The position numbers were made by a program, and so were the translations under genes. The notes under the pieces were generated by a model. That model did no database searches, had not been told where the DNA came from, and was given only the letters and a program-made list of their open reading frames with translations. Below, in pieces: positions 62,420 to 64,000 of a DNA stretch of 64,000 nucleotides. This DNA is from Streptomyces niger (GTDB taxonomy: Bacteria; Actinomycetota; Actinomycetes; Streptomycetales; Streptomycetaceae), in NCBI RefSeq assembly GCF_000718305.1, contig NZ_JOFQ01000012.1, positions 124,001 through 188,000 on the forward strand. The letters run 5' to 3'. The number at the start of each line of letters is the position of its first letter. Positions within the stretch are counted from its first letter, which is position 1.

Positions 62420-64000
62420 TCAGCCCCCGCCGGTGTACGCGGTGGGGGAGTGCAGCTTCTTCAGCACGCGGCCCTTGCCCAGGTAGAGGTGGACGCCGCA
62501 GGGCAGGCACGGGTCGAAGCTGCGCACGGTCCGCATGATGTCGATGCCCTTGAACGTCTCCGGCGGGTTCTCCTCGAAGATCGGGGTGTTCTGCACCGCG
62601 TCCTCGAACGGTCCGGGGGTGCCGTGGACGTCGCGGCCGCTGGCGTTCCACGGCGTCGGCGGGTACGGGTGGTAGTTCGCGATACGGCCGTCCCTGATCA
62701 CCATGTGGTGGGACAGTGCGCCTCTGACCGCCTCGCTGAACCCGCAGCCGACGGCGTCGTCGGGCACCTCGAAAGGGGTCCAGGTGGCGGTGCGTCCGGC
62801 TCGTACCTCGGCGAGTGCCCGCTCCGCGAAGTGCAGGGCCATGGCCGCGGCGTACGCCTGGAAGTAGGTGCGGGCCCGGTTGCGCTCGATGGCATTGCTG
62901 AGCGGCTCGCCGCGGTGCTCCGGGATCCGCCACTCGAAGGTGGCCTCGGGCCTGTTGGCGGTGCGCGGCAGGTTGATGAGCACACTGTGCCCGGTGGCCT
63001 CGACGTAGCCGATGTCGACGAGCCCCGCCAGGGCCGTGGACCACAGCCTGGCCAGCGGGCCGCCCCCGGTGTCGAGGGCCAGGTGCTCGGTCCCGTCGAA
63101 CCAACGAGGTGACATCACCCAGGTGTAGTTGCCGCCGAAATCACGCTTCTGGGGGCGCGGCACGGTGTGCTGGTTCCAGGGGTGCCGTCGGTCCACCGGG
63201 TTGCCCAGCGGATCGTGGGTCACGAAGGGGTCCCGGTCGTCCCAGTCGTCGTAGAACGAGCTGCCCAGCAGGATGCGGATGCCGAGGTTGATGTCCACCA
63301 GGTCGTTGGTCACCAGCCTGCCGTCCACCACCACGCCGGGGGTCACGAACATCCGGCGGCCCCACTCGCCCATCGTCCCGTAGCGGAAGTCGCAGTGCGC
63401 CGGGTCGTTCATCCCGCCCCAGCAGGCGAGCAGCACGCGCCGCCGGCCGACCTCCTCGTACCCCGGCATGGCCCGGTAGATGAAGTCGAACAGATCGTCG
63501 TGCATGGGGACGACCTTCTTCATGAACTCGATGTAGCGCATCAGCCGGGTGAGGTAATCGGTGAACAACTGGACCGAGGCGATCGTGCCGACGCCCCCCG
63601 GGTACACGGTCGAGGGATGCACGTGCCGGCCCTCCATCAGGCAGAACATCTCGCGTGTGGAGCGGCTGATCTGCAGCGCCTCCCGGTAGAACTCACCCTC
63701 CATCGGGTTGAGCGACCGCATGATGGCGGCGATCGTCCGGTATCCGTGCCCGGCCGCGTGGGGCGCCTCGGTGCGCTCGGCGAGCTCCAGCACGCCGGGG
63801 TTGGTCTCGCGGACCATGCGCTCGCAGTAGTCCACGCCGACCAGGTTCTCCTGGAAGAGATTGTGATCGAACATGTACTCGGCGGATTCGCCGAGATTCA
63901 GGATCCATTCCGCCAGCTCCGGGGGCCGGATGCCATAGGCCATGTGCTGCGCGTACACAGAGCACGTGGCGTGGTTGTCTCCGCAGATGCCGCAGATGCG
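62420..64000 (-). CDS. [NiFe] hydrogenase large subunit (group 1h-like, high-affinity), 5' end outside window
   Basis: 526 residues are visible; the frame continues past the right edge. The L1 motif 'RICGICGDNHATCS' is read at the very edge and the L2 motif 'DPCLPCGVHLY' 20-30 residues from the C-terminus; the four Cys hold Ni and Fe. The tail after the His of L2 is what the protease at 59.5-60.0 kb would remove. The L1 and L2 variants fit the actinobacterial group (1h, formerly group 5) that oxidises atmospheric hydrogen. The small subunit gene should lie beyond the window. First visible gene of the leftward operon down to hypE. Confidence 0.93.
   Translation of the reverse strand, partial: RICGICGDNHATCSVYAQHMAYGIRPPELAEWILNLGESAEYMFDHNLFQENLVGVDYCERMVRETNPGVLELAERTEAPHAAGHGYRTIAAIMRSLNPMEGEFYREALQISRSTREMFCLMEGRHVHPSTVYPGGVGTIASVQLFTDYLTRLMRYIEFMKKVVPMHDDLFDFIYRAMPGYEEVGRRRVLLACWGGMNDPAHCDFRYGTMGEWGRRMFVTPGVVVDGRLVTNDLVDINLGIRILLGSSFYDDWDDRDPFVTHDPLGNPVDRRHPWNQHTVPRPQKRDFGGNYTWVMSPRWFDGTEHLALDTGGGPLARLWSTALAGLVDIGYVEATGHSVLINLPRTANRPEATFEWRIPEHRGEPLSNAIERNRARTYFQAYAAAMALHFAERALAEVRAGRTATWTPFEVPDDAVGCGFSEAVRGALSHHMVIRDGRIANYHPYPPTPWNASGRDVHGTPGPFEDAVQNTPIFEENPPETFKGIDIMRTVRSFDPCLPCGVHLYLGKGRVLKKLHSPTAYTGGG

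Overview
The window looks like a chromosomal segment of a Streptomyces or close relative. It is very GC-rich, with strong third-position GC, many GTG/TTG starts, ATGA/GTGA start-stop overlaps and several start codons directly after a -10-like hexamer (candidate leaderless mRNAs). Gene families are typically actinobacterial: an LAL-type LuxR regulator, a PucR-type regulator, NHLP-type peptide exporters and a maturation cluster for a group 1h-like [NiFe] hydrogenase. No rRNA, tRNA, CRISPR array, intact insertion sequence or prophage was seen.

Layout. 1-9.2 kb: a secreted or membrane-anchored glycoside-hydrolase-like protein (possibly 5'-partial); a cobalamin riboswitch leading a BtuC/BtuD/BtuF-like ABC importer; a nucleoside hydrolase + MFS transporter pair divergent from a LacI regulator; a small conserved protein. 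9.4-16.2 kb: a peptide export locus with one 72-residue double-glycine precursor, an internal hairpin terminator, a HlyD-like adaptor and two large ABC exporters (one with a C39 peptidase), but no recognisable modifying enzyme. 16.3-24.4 kb: a TRIC-type channel, then a leftward quinate/shikimate-type catabolic set (secreted intradiol-dioxygenase-like protein, 3-dehydroshikimate dehydratase, shikimate dehydrogenase, MHS-family transporter, TetR regulator) with two near-identical palindromic operators; then an acyltransferase.

24.4-36.9 kb: the ortho (beta-ketoadipate) pathway. A leftward catB-catA-catC-pcaI-pcaJ operon with pcaD behind it and a LysR regulator in front, divergent from benABCD and followed by a large LAL regulator. 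Benzoate goes to its diol (BenABC), catechol (BenD), muconate (CatA), muconolactone (CatB), enol-lactone (CatC), beta-ketoadipate (PcaD) and its CoA ester (PcaIJ). The final thiolase and protocatechuate 3,4-dioxygenase are not in the window. 37-45.8 kb: an AlkB-like oxygenase, 3-hydroxybutyrate dehydrogenase, a PucR-type regulator, a second MHS transporter, a small unknown protein, a MaoC hydratase divergent from a cytochrome P450 across four exact 21-bp repeats, a TetR regulator and a frameshifted SnoaL-like gene behind a textbook operator-promoter. 45.8-48.0 kb: PTS-dependent dihydroxyacetone kinase dhaKLM.

48.0-54.3 kb is a loose, partly decayed stretch: about 1 kb without a recognisable gene, a VOC protein, a TetR relic with three frame changes, a LysR regulator divergent from two SDR genes, and an anti-sigma-like ATPase. 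54.3-64 kb is the hydrogenase section: hypF on the plus strand, and leftward from the window edge a [NiFe] large subunit (5'-partial), NifU-like protein, DUF5947-like protein, unknown protein, maturation protease, hypA, hypC, hypD, hypE. The HypA lacks its zinc-ribbon, no hypB is present in the window, and the NifU-like protein has lost one of its two cluster cysteines, so the nickel/Fe-S handling side of this maturation set looks non-standard.

The best candidates for undescribed biology are the maturase-free Val/Gly-rich peptide with its dedicated exporter pair (9.4-16.2 kb), the HypA without a zinc-ribbon in a cluster without hypB (58.9-59.5 kb), and the 21-bp iterated element between maoC and the P450 gene (43.3-43.4 kb).
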